Of a stretch of 61,913 nt of DNA, positions 26,648 to 35,926 are shown piece after piece (the first letter of the stretch is position 1; each line of letters opens with the position of its first letter). A program made the position numbers and the translations under genes. The DNA comes from an alpha proteobacterium SCGC AAA240-E13 (lineage in GTDB: Bacteria > Pseudomonadota > Alphaproteobacteria > Pelagibacterales > Pelagibacteraceae), in NCBI GenBank assembly GCA_000504625.1, contig AZHR01000008.1:1-61913 (forward strand), in the 5' to 3' direction. The notes below the pieces were generated by a model. That model saw only the letters and a list, made by a program, of their open reading frames with translations, searched no databases and had not been told where the DNA came from.

Positions 26648-26972
26648 CGCCTAATTCATTATTTTCTAATTTTTGTTTAAGATAATTGTTACCCAAAACA
26701 TTAATGTTATCCTTTAAATAATATTCATTAATTAGAGAAATTATTTTTGGTTTAATTGCTTCCCATAAAATTTGTTCATTTTTTTTTACAGTTATAAAAT
26801 CTAAGCCTAAAAAAACCATATTAACTTCTTCTATTGATAATATGTCTTTAATTAATTTATTTTCAGACTGTTTTATATTTGTAAACTCGAGTGGACCAAC
26901 TTCCGATACCCTTTTTCCAGGTATAAACTTTAAAGTATTTGGGTTAGGAGTTTGTCCAGTTTGCACAAACAT
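26637..26972 (-). CDS. Nfu N-terminal domain protein (truncated Fe-S scaffold)
   Basis: The N-terminal Nfu_N domain is clear: MFVQTGQTPNPNTLKFIPGK, then VFLGLDFITVKK and AIKPKIISLINEYY. Alphaproteobacterial Nfu proteins are about 185 aa and end with a CxxC NifU domain that binds the cluster. Here the protein stops after about 111 aa (LENNELGDEN) and the glucosaminidase gene begins, so that domain is absent. I choose the ATG at 26972; an upstream start at 27002 would add ten hydrophobic residues not typical of the family. It may be a degenerating gene or a stand-alone Nfu_N protein. Confidence 0.8.
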   Translation of the reverse strand: MFVQTGQTPNPNTLKFIPGKRVSEVGPLEFTNIKQSENKLIKDILSIEEVNMVFLGLDFITVKKNEQILWEAIKPKIISLINEYYLKDNINVLGNNYLKQKLENNELGDEN

Positions 26973-27022
26973 AATACCATAAGATATACACAAAATTATC
27001 AAAAAACAAAATTGTAAATTTA

Positions 27023-28035
27023 TTATTGACTGAACCTTAACAGACCAATTTTATCATAAATCTTGTTTAGGTTGTTTTTTGCTATTAAATTTGCTTTTAA
27101 ATTTCCTTCTTTTAACGCTGAATTCAAATATTTTTCATCTTTAAGTAATTTTTTAATCTCGGTTCCTATTGGTAATATTTTGCTTATTAGTATTTCCGTT
27201 AGTTTTTCTTTAAAAAACGAAAAATTTTTACCTCCAAATTCATTCAACGTTTTTTCCAAATTATTTCCACTTAGGCTACAATATATATTTATTAAATTTT
27301 CTGCTTCTGGTCTTGAATGAAATTCAGATTTATTTAATGGTATTGGCAAACTATCGGTTTTTGCTTTTTTAATTTTTTGTGCAATAACATCTATTCCATC
27401 TTTTAAATTAATTCTACTTTGATCTGAAGGATCGGATTTGCTCATTTTATTTTTTGCATCTTTTAAACTCATGATTCTCGAAAATTCATTTTGTATTAAA
27501 GGTTCAGGTATAGTAAGAAGTTCCGCACAATTAAAATCTTTATTAAATTTCTGAGCAATATCTCTAGTAAGTTCTATATGTTGTTTTTGATCACTTCCAA
27601 CCGGAACATGAGTCGCATCATATAGAAGTATATCCGCAGCCATAAGAGATGGATAAACAAATAGACCTACGCTTGCATTTTCTTTATTTTTTCCTGCCTT
27701 TTCCTTAAATTGTGTCATTCTGTTCATCCATCCAATTCTTGATACGCAATTTAAAATCCAAGCAAACTCTGCATGCGCACTTACGCTAGATTGGTTAAAT
27801 AAAATATTTTTCTTATAATCTAAACCCGCTGCTAAAAAACTTGCAATAATTTCCAAAGTATTTTGTCTGAGCTCCTCAGGATCATGTTTAACTGTTATAG
27901 CGTGCAGATCAACTATACAATATATGCAATCATTGCCATTTTGTAATGCAACAAAATTTTTTATTGCTCCTAAGTAATTTCCTAAATGTAAATTCCCAGT
28001 TGGTTGAACTCCTGAAAATATTTTTTTTTTTTCAT
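27023..28035 (-). CDS. trpS: Tryptophanyl-tRNA synthetase (frame broken near the start in an A12 run)
   Basis: Class I aminoacyl-tRNA synthetase. The minus strand reads ATG then twelve As (28032-28021), then TATTTTCAGG. The conserved IFSGVQPTGNLHLGNYLG block (HIGH-like motif) is in the frame of the rest of the protein but not of this ATG. A run of 13 (or 10) As would restore it. From there the protein is complete: AADILLYDATHVPVGSDQKQH and the KMSKS motif (NKMSKSDPSD). No alternative in-frame start lies upstream of the motif. The gene is essential, so an indel error or transcript slippage is likely. It lies 13 bases after murJ. Confidence 0.92.
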
Positions 28036-28048
28036 ATATGTTACAAGG

Positions 28049-29575
28049 TTATCTTAGTTTAATATTTTTAAACTTAAAAGCCCCTGAAAAATTTGAAACA
28101 AAAAAGTAGCTCACTAAACTAATACTAACTATAATAAATAAGTAAATTATTTTCCAATTTTCATTATAACTAAATTTATCAGAAAAAATACCTAACATAA
28201 AATACAATATTGTTCCCATTACAATTGTAGAAAAAATCATACGGGGAAATTTGTAAATAAATATTTTATCAAAGTTGTGTAAATTCTGTTTTTTGATAAA
28301 ATAAAAATGCAAAATAACATTAATCCAAGAAGAAATTGAAGTTGCAATCGGTATAATAACAAAACCGATTTTTTTGAAAAATAATAAACTTATCAAAATA
28401 TTTAATATAACTGATAAAACGGATAGATAAAAAGGTAATTTAGTATCATTTCTTGCGAAAAAAAAATTTGAAAAAATTTTTAATATTGAAAATGCAGGTA
28501 CACCAAATGCGAAAAAAGTAAGTGCGATAGCAGTATTAGCAACACTGTCATTATCAAAAGAACCATAACCAAATAGCGAGGTAATAATTGCTTCTGGCGC
28601 TATAATTAGAGCAGCTGAAGCTGGTATAGACAAAAATAAACAAAGTTCTAGAGATCTATTTTGCAGATTTAAAACCTTGTCAGAATTATTATTTTTTATG
28701 TGTTTTGATAATTCTGGAAACATAACTGTCCCAACAGCTATTCCGGCAACAGCAAGATTGATTTGATAAACTCTATCTGCATAATAAAGATAGGAGACTG
28801 CGCCAGATTGGAAAGAAGCAATTATAGTTCCTACTAAAATATTTATTTGAGTTACACCGGAAGAAAAAATGCTAGGAATCAATTTTCGGAAAAAGAATTT
28901 TATTTTTTTATCTATTTTTACTTTTATACTCAAAATTAATTTGAAATTTTTTCTTACAAAAAATACTAATATTAAAAATTGCAATAAGCCTGCAAAAGAA
29001 ACAGCATAGGAAAGTGTTAAAACATCAGAAATATTAAGCCACTGTGAAAAAAATAATGATCCAATTAGAACTACGTTTAATATAATTGGTGCAGCTGCTG
29101 CAACAGCAAATTTATTATGTGAATTAAGTATTGCAGAAAAAAAAGATGCTAAACATATAAAAAATAAAAATGGAAAAGTGATTCTACTTAAATCTATAGC
29201 AAGTTTGAATTTTTCAGGATCTTTATAGAATCCTGGAGCAATTAAATAAATTAATTGAGGCATAAAAATTTCTGCTATTAAGACAAAGAATAACAAAACA
29301 ATAAAAAGTAAATTGAATACATTTTTTGCGAAATTATCAGCTTTTTTTTTGTTTTCTGTTAAGGCTCCCGCATAACTAGGTATGAAGGCCGCATTAAATG
29401 TTCCTTCCGCAAATAATCTTCTGAATGTATTTGGTAACCTAAAGGCAACAAAAAAAGCATCAGCAAAAATACTTGTACCTAAAAATATTGCAATTAATAC
29501 ATCTCTAACATAACCAAGTATTCGACTAATTAATGTAAAAAAACTAAATGTAGATGTTGAAACTATTAAGTTCAT
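28049..29575 (-). CDS. murJ: Lipid II flippase MurJ
   Basis: Polytopic inner-membrane protein (about 14 hydrophobic segments) that flips the peptidoglycan precursor lipid II. 508 aa, beginning with the MviN/MurJ hallmark TLISRILGYVRDVLIA, FADAFFVAFRLPNTFRRLFAEGTFNAAFIP. The murJ-trpS order is a common alphaproteobacterial arrangement (often with glnD before it; not seen here). Divergent from maeB across 52 bases. Confidence 0.94.
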   Translation of the reverse strand: MNLIVSTSTFSFFTLISRILGYVRDVLIAIFLGTSIFADAFFVAFRLPNTFRRLFAEGTFNAAFIPSYAGALTENKKKADNFAKNVFNLLFIVLLFFVLIAEIFMPQLIYLIAPGFYKDPEKFKLAIDLSRITFPFLFFICLASFFSAILNSHNKFAVAAAAPIILNVVLIGSLFFSQWLNISDVLTLSYAVSFAGLLQFLILVFFVRKNFKLILSIKVKIDKKIKFFFRKLIPSIFSSGVTQINILVGTIIASFQSGAVSYLYYADRVYQINLAVAGIAVGTVMFPELSKHIKNNNSDKVLNLQNRSLELCLFLSIPASAALIIAPEAIITSLFGYGSFDNDSVANTAIALTFFAFGVPAFSILKIFSNFFFARNDTKLPFYLSVLSVILNILISLLFFKKIGFVIIPIATSISSWINVILHFYFIKKQNLHNFDKIFIYKFPRMIFSTIVMGTILYFMLGIFSDKFSYNENWKIIYLFIIVSISLVSYFFVSNFSGAFKFKNIKLR

Positions 29576-29627
29576 CTTGACATATAAGCCTTAATTTTGT
29601 GACAATTACAAGATACTCACTTTTAAA

Positions 29628-31919
29628 ATGAAGAAAAAGTCAAAAATAGATAAATACACTGATCAGGAAGCTTTAGATTATCACAACAGCGGAAAATCAG
29701 GAAAGATAGAAATTTTATCTTCAAAACCAATGACAAGCAAAAGAGATTTGGCGCTTGCTTATTCTCCTGGAGTAGCTGCTCCAGTAAAAGTAATAGCAGA
29801 AAATCCTGACGCAGCATACGATTACACAACTAAAGGAAATTTAGTGGCCGTGATAAGCAATGGTTCTGCAATACTTGGCTTAGGAAATTTAGGTGCATTA
29901 GCTTCAAAACCCGTAATGGAAGGCAAGGCAGTGTTATTTAAACGTTTTGCGGATATAGATGCGATCGATTTAGAAATAGATTCATCCGATGCTAATGAAA
30001 TTATTAAATGTATATCAAATATTGGAAAAAGTTTTGGAGGAATCAATTTAGAAGATATTGCTGCTCCAGATTGTTTTATAATAGAACAAAGGTTGAGAGA
30101 AAAATTAGATATTCCTATATTTCATGATGATCAGCATGGTACAGCAATAATAACTTTGGCGGCTCTAATTAATGCTTTAGATATATCTAATAAATCAATT
30201 AAAGATATAACAATTGTTGTAAACGGAGCCGGTGCGTCGGCAATAGCTTGTGCTAACTTATTTAAAAGCAATGGTGTTCCAAATAAAAATATAATCATGT
30301 TGGATAGAAAAGGAGTTTTGTACCGTGGAAGAGATAATCTTGATCAATGGAAATCTGCTCATGCAATAAAAACAAAATTAAGAACACTAAAAGAAGCAAT
30401 AAAAGGTGCAGACGTTTTTTTAGGATTATCTTCAAAAGATATTCTTACTAAAGAAATGATAAAAACCATGGCTAAGAATCCAATAATTTTTGCTTGTGCT
30501 AATCCTGATCCAGAAATAAAACCAGAAGATGTTTATGAAGTAAGAGATGACGCTATCGTAGCTACCGGAAGATCCGATTATCCTAATCAAGTAAATAATT
30601 TAATTGGTTTTCCTTATATTTTTAGAGGTGCTTTAGATGTTAGAGCAAGAACAATCAATGAAGAAATGAAAGTAGCTGCCGCACACGCAATAGCTGAACT
30701 TGCAAGAGAAAATGTTCCTGATGAAGTTGTAGCTGCCATGGGAGGAGAAAGACCAAAATATGGAAAAGAATATATAATCCCTTCAACTTTTGATCCAAGA
30801 TTAATTAGCGTTATACCAGTCGCTGTAGCAAAAGCAGCAATAAAAAGTGGAGTAGCTCGAAAAAAACTAAAAGATTTGGATACATATAAAGAACAATTAA
30901 AACAAAGACTTGATCCATCACTAACCATAATGCAAGGAATAAATTCACAAATAAGAAAAACTAAAAAAAGAGTTGTTTTTGCTGATGGCGAAGACGAACA
31001 TACTTTAAAAGCAGCTATAGCTTTTAAAAATAATGGATTGGGAACTCCAATACTTATAGCAAAAAAAGAAATTGTACAAGAAAGACTAAAAGAAATTGGT
31101 TTAGATAAAAATTACGAAATAGAAATAGTAAATTCTACAAATACTGCAAAAAGAGAAAAATACTCAAAATTTCTTTACAAAAAAATGCAACGAAAAGAAG
31201 GTCTTTTAGAACGAGATTGTGATAGATTGGTAAGAAATGACAGAGTTGTATGGGGAACTTGCATGGTTTCATGTGGTGATGCAGATGCAATGGTAACAGG
31301 AAATACGAGACGGTATACTTCAACACTTGATAAAGTGAAGCGTGTAGTAGACCCAAGATCAGGTGAAATAATTTTTGGTTTGAATATACTAGTGAACAGA
31401 GGCAGAACTGTATTTGTAGCTGACATAACTGTTCACGAAATACCCACAGCTGAACAACTTTCTGAAATAGCTATATCGTCAGCAAGGGTAGCTAGAATTT
31501 TTGGTTTTGATCCAAAAGTTGCTTTTTTATCTCACTCAACTTTTGGAACTCCTAAAACTAGAGCTACTAAAAATTTAAGAGACGCAGTAGAAATTTTAAA
31601 AGAAAAGAAAGTTAATTTTAAGTTTGATGGTGAAATGCAGCCAGATGTTGCATTGAACGAAGAATTTAAAGAACTTTATCCATTTTCAGATATTGTAGGT
31701 AATGCAAACATTCTAATTATGCCAGGTAGACATAGTGCTGCAATCTCATTTAAATTAATGAAAAGTTTAAGTGCAGCTAAGGTAGTTGGACCTTTATTAA
31801 TAGGATTAGGACAACCAATTGAAATAGCTCCTCTACGATCATCTACCTCTGATATATTAAATTTAGCTTCTGTAGCTGCATATTCTTCCGAGGTTATTAA
31901 TTATGGTAAAAAAAATTAA
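29628..31919 (+). CDS. maeB: NADP-dependent malic enzyme fused to a phosphate acetyltransferase-like domain (MaeB)
   Basis: Oxidative decarboxylation of malate to pyruvate. 763 aa: malic enzyme domains (1 to about 420; RDLALAYSPGVAAP, GLGNLGALASKPVMEGK, IVVNGAGASAIAC), then a C-terminal PTA-like domain (about 435-763; VVFADGEDEHTLKAA, IFGLNILVNRGRTVFVADITVHE, SHSTFGTPKTRAT). In characterised MaeB enzymes the PTA domain is usually regulatory rather than an active Pta. Alone on its strand; its 3' end overlaps the BON lipoprotein by 4 bases. Confidence 0.95.
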   Translation: MKKKSKIDKYTDQEALDYHNSGKSGKIEILSSKPMTSKRDLALAYSPGVAAPVKVIAENPDAAYDYTTKGNLVAVISNGSAILGLGNLGALASKPVMEGKAVLFKRFADIDAIDLEIDSSDANEIIKCISNIGKSFGGINLEDIAAPDCFIIEQRLREKLDIPIFHDDQHGTAIITLAALINALDISNKSIKDITIVVNGAGASAIACANLFKSNGVPNKNIIMLDRKGVLYRGRDNLDQWKSAHAIKTKLRTLKEAIKGADVFLGLSSKDILTKEMIKTMAKNPIIFACANPDPEIKPEDVYEVRDDAIVATGRSDYPNQVNNLIGFPYIFRGALDVRARTINEEMKVAAAHAIAELARENVPDEVVAAMGGERPKYGKEYIIPSTFDPRLISVIPVAVAKAAIKSGVARKKLKDLDTYKEQLKQRLDPSLTIMQGINSQIRKTKKRVVFADGEDEHTLKAAIAFKNNGLGTPILIAKKEIVQERLKEIGLDKNYEIEIVNSTNTAKREKYSKFLYKKMQRKEGLLERDCDRLVRNDRVVWGTCMVSCGDADAMVTGNTRRYTSTLDKVKRVVDPRSGEIIFGLNILVNRGRTVFVADITVHEIPTAEQLSEIAISSARVARIFGFDPKVAFLSHSTFGTPKTRATKNLRDAVEILKEKKVNFKFDGEMQPDVALNEEFKELYPFSDIVGNANILIMPGRHSAAISFKLMKSLSAAKVVGPLLIGLGQPIEIAPLRSSTSDILNLASVAAYSSEVINYGKKN

Positions 31920-32506
31920 TTTTTTTGTCTACTTAAATCCTCAACAAGTAAAATGCTTGCTATAACATTTTCAACATCTAAGACTTCTTTTGCTTCATTA
32001 ATTACTTTTCTTCTTTCTTCTTCAGTAAAAGCTATGCCGTAGATATAAATCTTTTTTTTATATGTGTCGATTTTATAATTTGAATTTTTTATTTCATTAT
32101 CAATAATCATTGCAACTCTTAATTGAGAAGTTATTAATGCATCTTTTGCCGAAACTTTAAAATTAAATTTTTCTTTTATCTTTATATCATTTTTGACTGA
32201 TCTTGCTCCTTTGGACTCCCATGCTATTTTTGTAATTTTAAGTTTTTCTTCTGGATCATCAACTTTTCCAGTTAAAAAAATTCTTCCATCTATAACCTTA
32301 ACACCTATTTTAAGAAAATGTTTTTTATCAGTTAATATTAACCTGGCAATTATATTTTTTTGCATAATCGAGTCATCTATTTGTGTCCCAATAGTTCTAG
32401 GATCCGTAGCTATATTAACCCCTCTACCAAAAATGCTCGTGGAATTATTTGTTCCACAACTTAAAAAAAATAATAATAAAATTATTAATAAAGTGATTTT
32501 TTTCAT
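31916..32506 (-). CDS. Two-BON-domain outer-membrane lipoprotein (DolP/YraP-like)
   Basis: About 196 aa. The ATG at 32506 overlaps the rsmI stop as ATGA and gives a clean lipoprotein signal (MKKITLLIILLLFFLSCG, lipobox LSC). Two BON domains follow: about residues 45-115 (IDDSIMQKNIIARLILTD, VKVIDGRIFLTGKV) and 120-190 (ALITSQLRVAMIID, KIYIYGIAFTEEERRKV). The rsmI-LpoA-DolP neighbourhood equals the E. coli yraL-yraM-yraP order, supporting a role in outer-membrane homeostasis. Confidence 0.88.
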   Translation of the reverse strand: MKKITLLIILLLFFLSCGTNNSTSIFGRGVNIATDPRTIGTQIDDSIMQKNIIARLILTDKKHFLKIGVKVIDGRIFLTGKVDDPEEKLKITKIAWESKGARSVKNDIKIKEKFNFKVSAKDALITSQLRVAMIIDNEIKNSNYKIDTYKKKIYIYGIAFTEEERRKVINEAKEVLDVENVIASILLVEDLSRQKN

Positions 32507-33372
32507 TTTTTTAAGGTTATACAATAGTTGTAAATTATTTTTTTTGAAATTTTTTCCCTTTTGGATATGAATTCTGAAACATCTTTATTACTATATTTTT
32601 TAAGCATAAGTTTTATTTCATTTTTAACTGATTCGTTTAATTGATTTAAGCTTTTTTTTTTGACGTTAAATTGACTAGAAATTACTACTGTCAATTCTCC
32701 TTTCATATTATGTTTTAATAAATCCAGCGAGTTTATATCACTTCTTATAAAATTTTCGTAAATTTTAGTCATTTCTTTTGCTATCATAATTTTTCTTCCA
32801 GAAAAAAATGTTTTAAAAATTTTTATTACCTTGTATATTTTATGCGGAGAAACAAAGAAAATTATTGAATAAGGAAAATCACATAAATTTTTGATATTTT
32901 TTTTTATTTGATTTTCTGAATTTGGTAAAAAACCATAAAACAGAAACTTTTCTTCAAATCCACTAACACTTAAGGCTGAGGTTACTGCTGATGGTCCTGG
33001 AATGGGGTGAACAACAATATCATTTTTAATGCATTCATTTATCAAAATTATACCTGGATCAGAGATTACGGGAGTACCAGCATCGGATATCAAAGATACA
33101 ATTTTGTTGCTCTTTATTAGCTGAATAATTTTTCCTAAATTTTTTCTTTCATTGAACTTGTGATATGACATCATTTTTGTATTTATACTAAATTTTTTTA
33201 GTAATTTTATAGAAGTTCTAGTATCCTCACATAAAATTAGTTTGGAATTTTTTAAAATATGAATTGCTCTTAAAGTGATGTCCTCTAAATTGCCTATAGG
33301 CGTTGATACAATATAAAGCCCTGGTTTAATTTCTTGTTTCATGTCAATATTTTCTTTAGATGAAAAATCCAT
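32503..33372 (-). CDS. rsmI: 16S rRNA (cytidine(1402)-2'-O)-methyltransferase RsmI
   Basis: SAM-dependent tetrapyrrole-methylase-fold enzyme that 2'-O-methylates C1402. 289 aa: YIVSTPIGNLEDITLRAIHIL, LILCEDTRTSIKLL, SLISDAGTPVISDPG and PIPGPSAVTSALSVSGF are the RsmI blocks. An internal ATG at 33342 (MKQEIKPGLY) may be the true start; the longer frame adds ten residues. Divergent from the LpoA-like gene by 29 bases. Confidence 0.95.
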   Translation of the reverse strand: MDFSSKENIDMKQEIKPGLYIVSTPIGNLEDITLRAIHILKNSKLILCEDTRTSIKLLKKFSINTKMMSYHKFNERKNLGKIIQLIKSNKIVSLISDAGTPVISDPGIILINECIKNDIVVHPIPGPSAVTSALSVSGFEEKFLFYGFLPNSENQIKKNIKNLCDFPYSIIFFVSPHKIYKVIKIFKTFFSGRKIMIAKEMTKIYENFIRSDINSLDLLKHNMKGELTVVISSQFNVKKKSLNQLNESVKNEIKLMLKKYSNKDVSEFISKREKISKKIIYNYCITLKK

Positions 33373-33401
33373 TTTTAATTAATATAATAATATAAAGTTT
33401 T

Positions 33402-34565
33402 ATGAAATTTATTTTGATTCTTACTACAATAATATATCTTAATTTATCTAACATCTATTGTCTTGCAAAGGAAGTAAATCAAGATGAAAGTATTTTAAAA
33501 GTTGGATTAATAGTCCCACTTTCGGGAAAATATCAAGAGGTTGGAAAATCAGTTTTAAATTCTATAAGACTTGCTTTGTCCAAAATAAATGATGACCAAA
33601 TCGAAATCTTCCCGAAAGATAATTATTCAAGTCCTGAAAAAACTCTACTTGCTGCTAAGCAATTAGAGAAGGAAGGAATTCAGATAGTGATTGGACCAAT
33701 TTTACATCAAAATTTGATTTATCTGAAAGAAGTTAAAAATTTATTTTTTTTATCTTTAAGTAATAAAACTAAAACAATTCCAAACAATACAATCACAACA
33801 GGCATAAATGCAAATTCTCAATTAAATGCTATTATCAATTTTCTAAAAAAGGAAAATTTAAATAAAACAATAGTACTTATACCTAGATCAAATTTTGAAG
33901 AAGAATTAAGAAATGCCTTGGTAAAATCAAAATATAAATTTTTGAATATTTATTCCTATGATAATGAACCTGATAAATTAACTTCTCAAATTGAACAAAT
34001 CACTGCTTATAATGAAAGGAAAAAAAAATTAGAAAGAAGAATAGAAATTTTAGAAAAATCAGATATTCATACAAATAAAGAAGAGTTAGAAAATCTAAAA
34101 AAAAAATATACGCTTGGAGAGATAAACTTTGATTCTGTAGTAATTGCAGATTTTGGTGAAAATTTAAAAAGCGTAATTAATACCTTTTCATTTTCTGATG
34201 TTACTTCCAACGATGCAACATTTGTAACTCTCAATCAATGGTTTGATAAAACTCTACTTAAAGAAAATTCAGCAAATCAAATTTTCTTTCCATCTATAAA
34301 TTTAATCAATTATTCTAAATTTAGGGAAGTTTATTTGAAAAATTTTAATAAATATCCATCGCAAATTTCAATTTTGTCGTACGATTTATTAGGTTTAATT
34401 TATTATTTAAAAAAAATTAAAGGAAATGATTCGATAAAAAATATTTTCGATAAAAAAATATCTTATAAAGGTGAAGTTGGTGAATTTTCCTTTGAAAATA
34501 AAATGATTAATCATAGATTAGATATATATCAAATATTTGATAACAAGTTTGTAGAAGTTAACTAA
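33402..34565 (+). CDS. Penicillin-binding protein activator (LpoA/YraM-like periplasmic binding-fold protein)
   Basis: 387 aa with a signal peptide (MKFILILTTIIYLNLSNIYC). A type-1 periplasmic binding domain follows: LKVGLIVPLSGKYQEVGKSVLNSIRLAL, then GIQIVIGPILHQN. A coiled-coil-like KKKLERRIEILEK segment sits near 210-230. The fold resembles amino-acid-binding proteins, but it lacks transporter neighbours. The rsmI/BON-lipoprotein context points to the LpoA-type activator of peptidoglycan synthases. The cysteine at about position 20 could be lipidated, though the lipobox is poor. Confidence 0.75.
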   Translation: MKFILILTTIIYLNLSNIYCLAKEVNQDESILKVGLIVPLSGKYQEVGKSVLNSIRLALSKINDDQIEIFPKDNYSSPEKTLLAAKQLEKEGIQIVIGPILHQNLIYLKEVKNLFFLSLSNKTKTIPNNTITTGINANSQLNAIINFLKKENLNKTIVLIPRSNFEEELRNALVKSKYKFLNIYSYDNEPDKLTSQIEQITAYNERKKKLERRIEILEKSDIHTNKEELENLKKKYTLGEINFDSVVIADFGENLKSVINTFSFSDVTSNDATFVTLNQWFDKTLLKENSANQIFFPSINLINYSKFREVYLKNFNKYPSQISILSYDLLGLIYYLKKIKGNDSIKNIFDKKISYKGEVGEFSFENKMINHRLDIYQIFDNKFVEVN

Positions 34566-35161
34566 TAAAAAAATTTTGAAATTTTTGAAAAAGCTTTTGA
34601 TCTATGATCAATTGTAAGTTTTTCATTTGACTCCATTTCACCAAATGTATTTTTATATCCAGATGGAATAAAAATCGGATCATAACCAAAACCATAATTT
34701 CCTTTTTTAGTCTCTGATATTCTTCCTTCAACAATTCCGGTACTAGAAACAAATTTTCCATTAGGCCAATAAATAGTTAAACAAGAAACAAACCTTGCAA
34801 TTACCTTTTTTTTATTCCATTCAAATTTTATTTTCTTTAATTCACTATAAATCTTATCTATAGCAATATTGAAATCACGTGTAGGATCGGCCCATCTTGA
34901 TGAATAAATTCCTGGAGCGCCGGATAGCAAATCTATTACCAGACCAGAATCATCCGAAATAGAAATTAAATTTGTTTTTTTTGAAAAATATTTCGCTTTA
35001 ATTTTTGAATTTTCTTCAAAATTCGTTCCTATTTCATTTGGACCGGGTATATGTAAATCTTTTGGAGATATTTTTGTAGTATTTTTAGGCAATAAATCGC
35101 AAATTTCCTTAAATTTTCCATCATTATGAGTACCAACAATTATTTTATTAATTTTTTTCAT
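34562..35161 (-). CDS. rdgB: XTP/dITP diphosphatase (RdgB/HAM1)
   Basis: Removes non-canonical purine nucleotides from the pool. About 199 aa from the ATG at 35161 (MKKINKIIVGTHNDGKFKEI). The family's start motif T.N..K is here THNDGK. SISDDSGLVIDLLSGAPGIYSSRWA and YGFGYDPIFIPSGY are canonical. The open frame extends 22 residues further upstream to a poor start, which I reject. The 3' end overlaps the LpoA-like gene by 4 bases, tail to tail. Confidence 0.95.
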   Translation of the reverse strand: MKKINKIIVGTHNDGKFKEICDLLPKNTTKISPKDLHIPGPNEIGTNFEENSKIKAKYFSKKTNLISISDDSGLVIDLLSGAPGIYSSRWADPTRDFNIAIDKIYSELKKIKFEWNKKKVIARFVSCLTIYWPNGKFVSSTGIVEGRISETKKGNYGFGYDPIFIPSGYKNTFGEMESNEKLTIDHRSKAFSKISKFFY

Positions 35162-35203
35162 GAAACACTGGAATTTTAATATTTTTTTACCATATACATT
35201 TGT

Positions 35204-35869
35204 ATGAAAATAGAAGAAAAAAACCAAGCAAATTTAAAGCAAGATAAAATGAATGAACAAAGTCAAAACAATACAAATAATACTGTCGAAGATGATAAGA
35301 TTCGAAATGAAAAAAATGTAGAAACGGAAATTTCAGAATCTAAAAGTAAAGAAGATCAAATTAATAATAAAATAAAAGAGTTAGAAGAAAAACTTCTTAG
35401 AACATTGGCTGAAATGGAAAATCAAAGGCGTAGGTTTGAAAAAGAAAGAGAAGAAGCTTTTGAATTTGGAGGATTTTCTTTCGCTAAGGAGTCGCTTGCA
35501 TTAATTGATAATCTAGAAAGAGCAAAAATATCTATTACGAATAATAAAAAATTTAAAGATAATAAAGATCTTCCAAAAATACTGGAAACTTTTGATATTA
35601 TAGAAAAAGATTTAGTTGCTATTTTCAAACGGAATAATATTGAACAAATTATCTGTTTGAATACAAAATTTGATCCAAATTTTCACCAGGCAATGCTTGA
35701 AATCGATGATACTTCAAAAGAACCCGGAACTGTTGTTCAAGAAATTCAAAAAGGATACACAATGAAAGATAGGCTTTTAAGACCTTCTTCGGTGGGTGTT
35801 ACAAGGTTCAAAACTGAAGATGTTAAAAAAGATCAAGAAAATAAGGATAATCATGATACTAAAAAATAA
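35204..35869 (+). CDS. grpE: Nucleotide exchange factor GrpE
   Basis: Releases ADP from DnaK. 221 aa: a charged low-complexity N-terminus (about 1-60), a long helix (LEEKLLRTLAEMENQRRRFEKEREEA), and the beta domain with FDPNFHQAMLEI and VVQEIQKGYTMKDRLLRPSSVGV. First gene of grpE-dnaK-dnaJ. No hrcA or CIRCE element is present beside it. Confidence 0.95.
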   Translation: MKIEEKNQANLKQDKMNEQSQNNTNNTVEDDKIRNEKNVETEISESKSKEDQINNKIKELEEKLLRTLAEMENQRRRFEKEREEAFEFGGFSFAKESLALIDNLERAKISITNNKKFKDNKDLPKILETFDIIEKDLVAIFKRNNIEQIICLNTKFDPNFHQAMLEIDDTSKEPGTVVQEIQKGYTMKDRLLRPSSVGVTRFKTEDVKKDQENKDNHDTKK

Positions 35870-35877
35870 TTGTCGAA

Positions 35878-35905
35878 CTTGTAGTGTTAAAAATAACACC
35901 TATAT
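35878..35905 (+). promoter_or_regulatory. RpoH-type heat-shock promoter upstream of dnaK, with an inverted repeat in its spacer
   Basis: CTTG at 35878-35881 and CCTATAT at 35899-35905 are 17 bases apart. This fits the alphaproteobacterial sigma-32 pattern CTTG-N17/18-CYTAT. The spacer contains a perfect inverted repeat GTGTTA-AAAA-TAACAC (35884-35899), which could be an operator or chance. It gives dnaK-dnaJ its own heat-shock start separate from grpE. Confidence 0.65.
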
Positions 35906-35926
35906 AAAACAAAAGGTTAAATAATT

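Noticed and set aside
31135..31426. Minus-strand frames inside maeB
   Set aside because: Low-complexity antisense frames opposite the conserved PTA-like domain; no RBS or motif.
29628..31919. MaeB as a horizontally acquired two-enzyme fusion
   Set aside because: The malic enzyme-PTA fusion is the standard proteobacterial MaeB form, and base use matches its neighbours.
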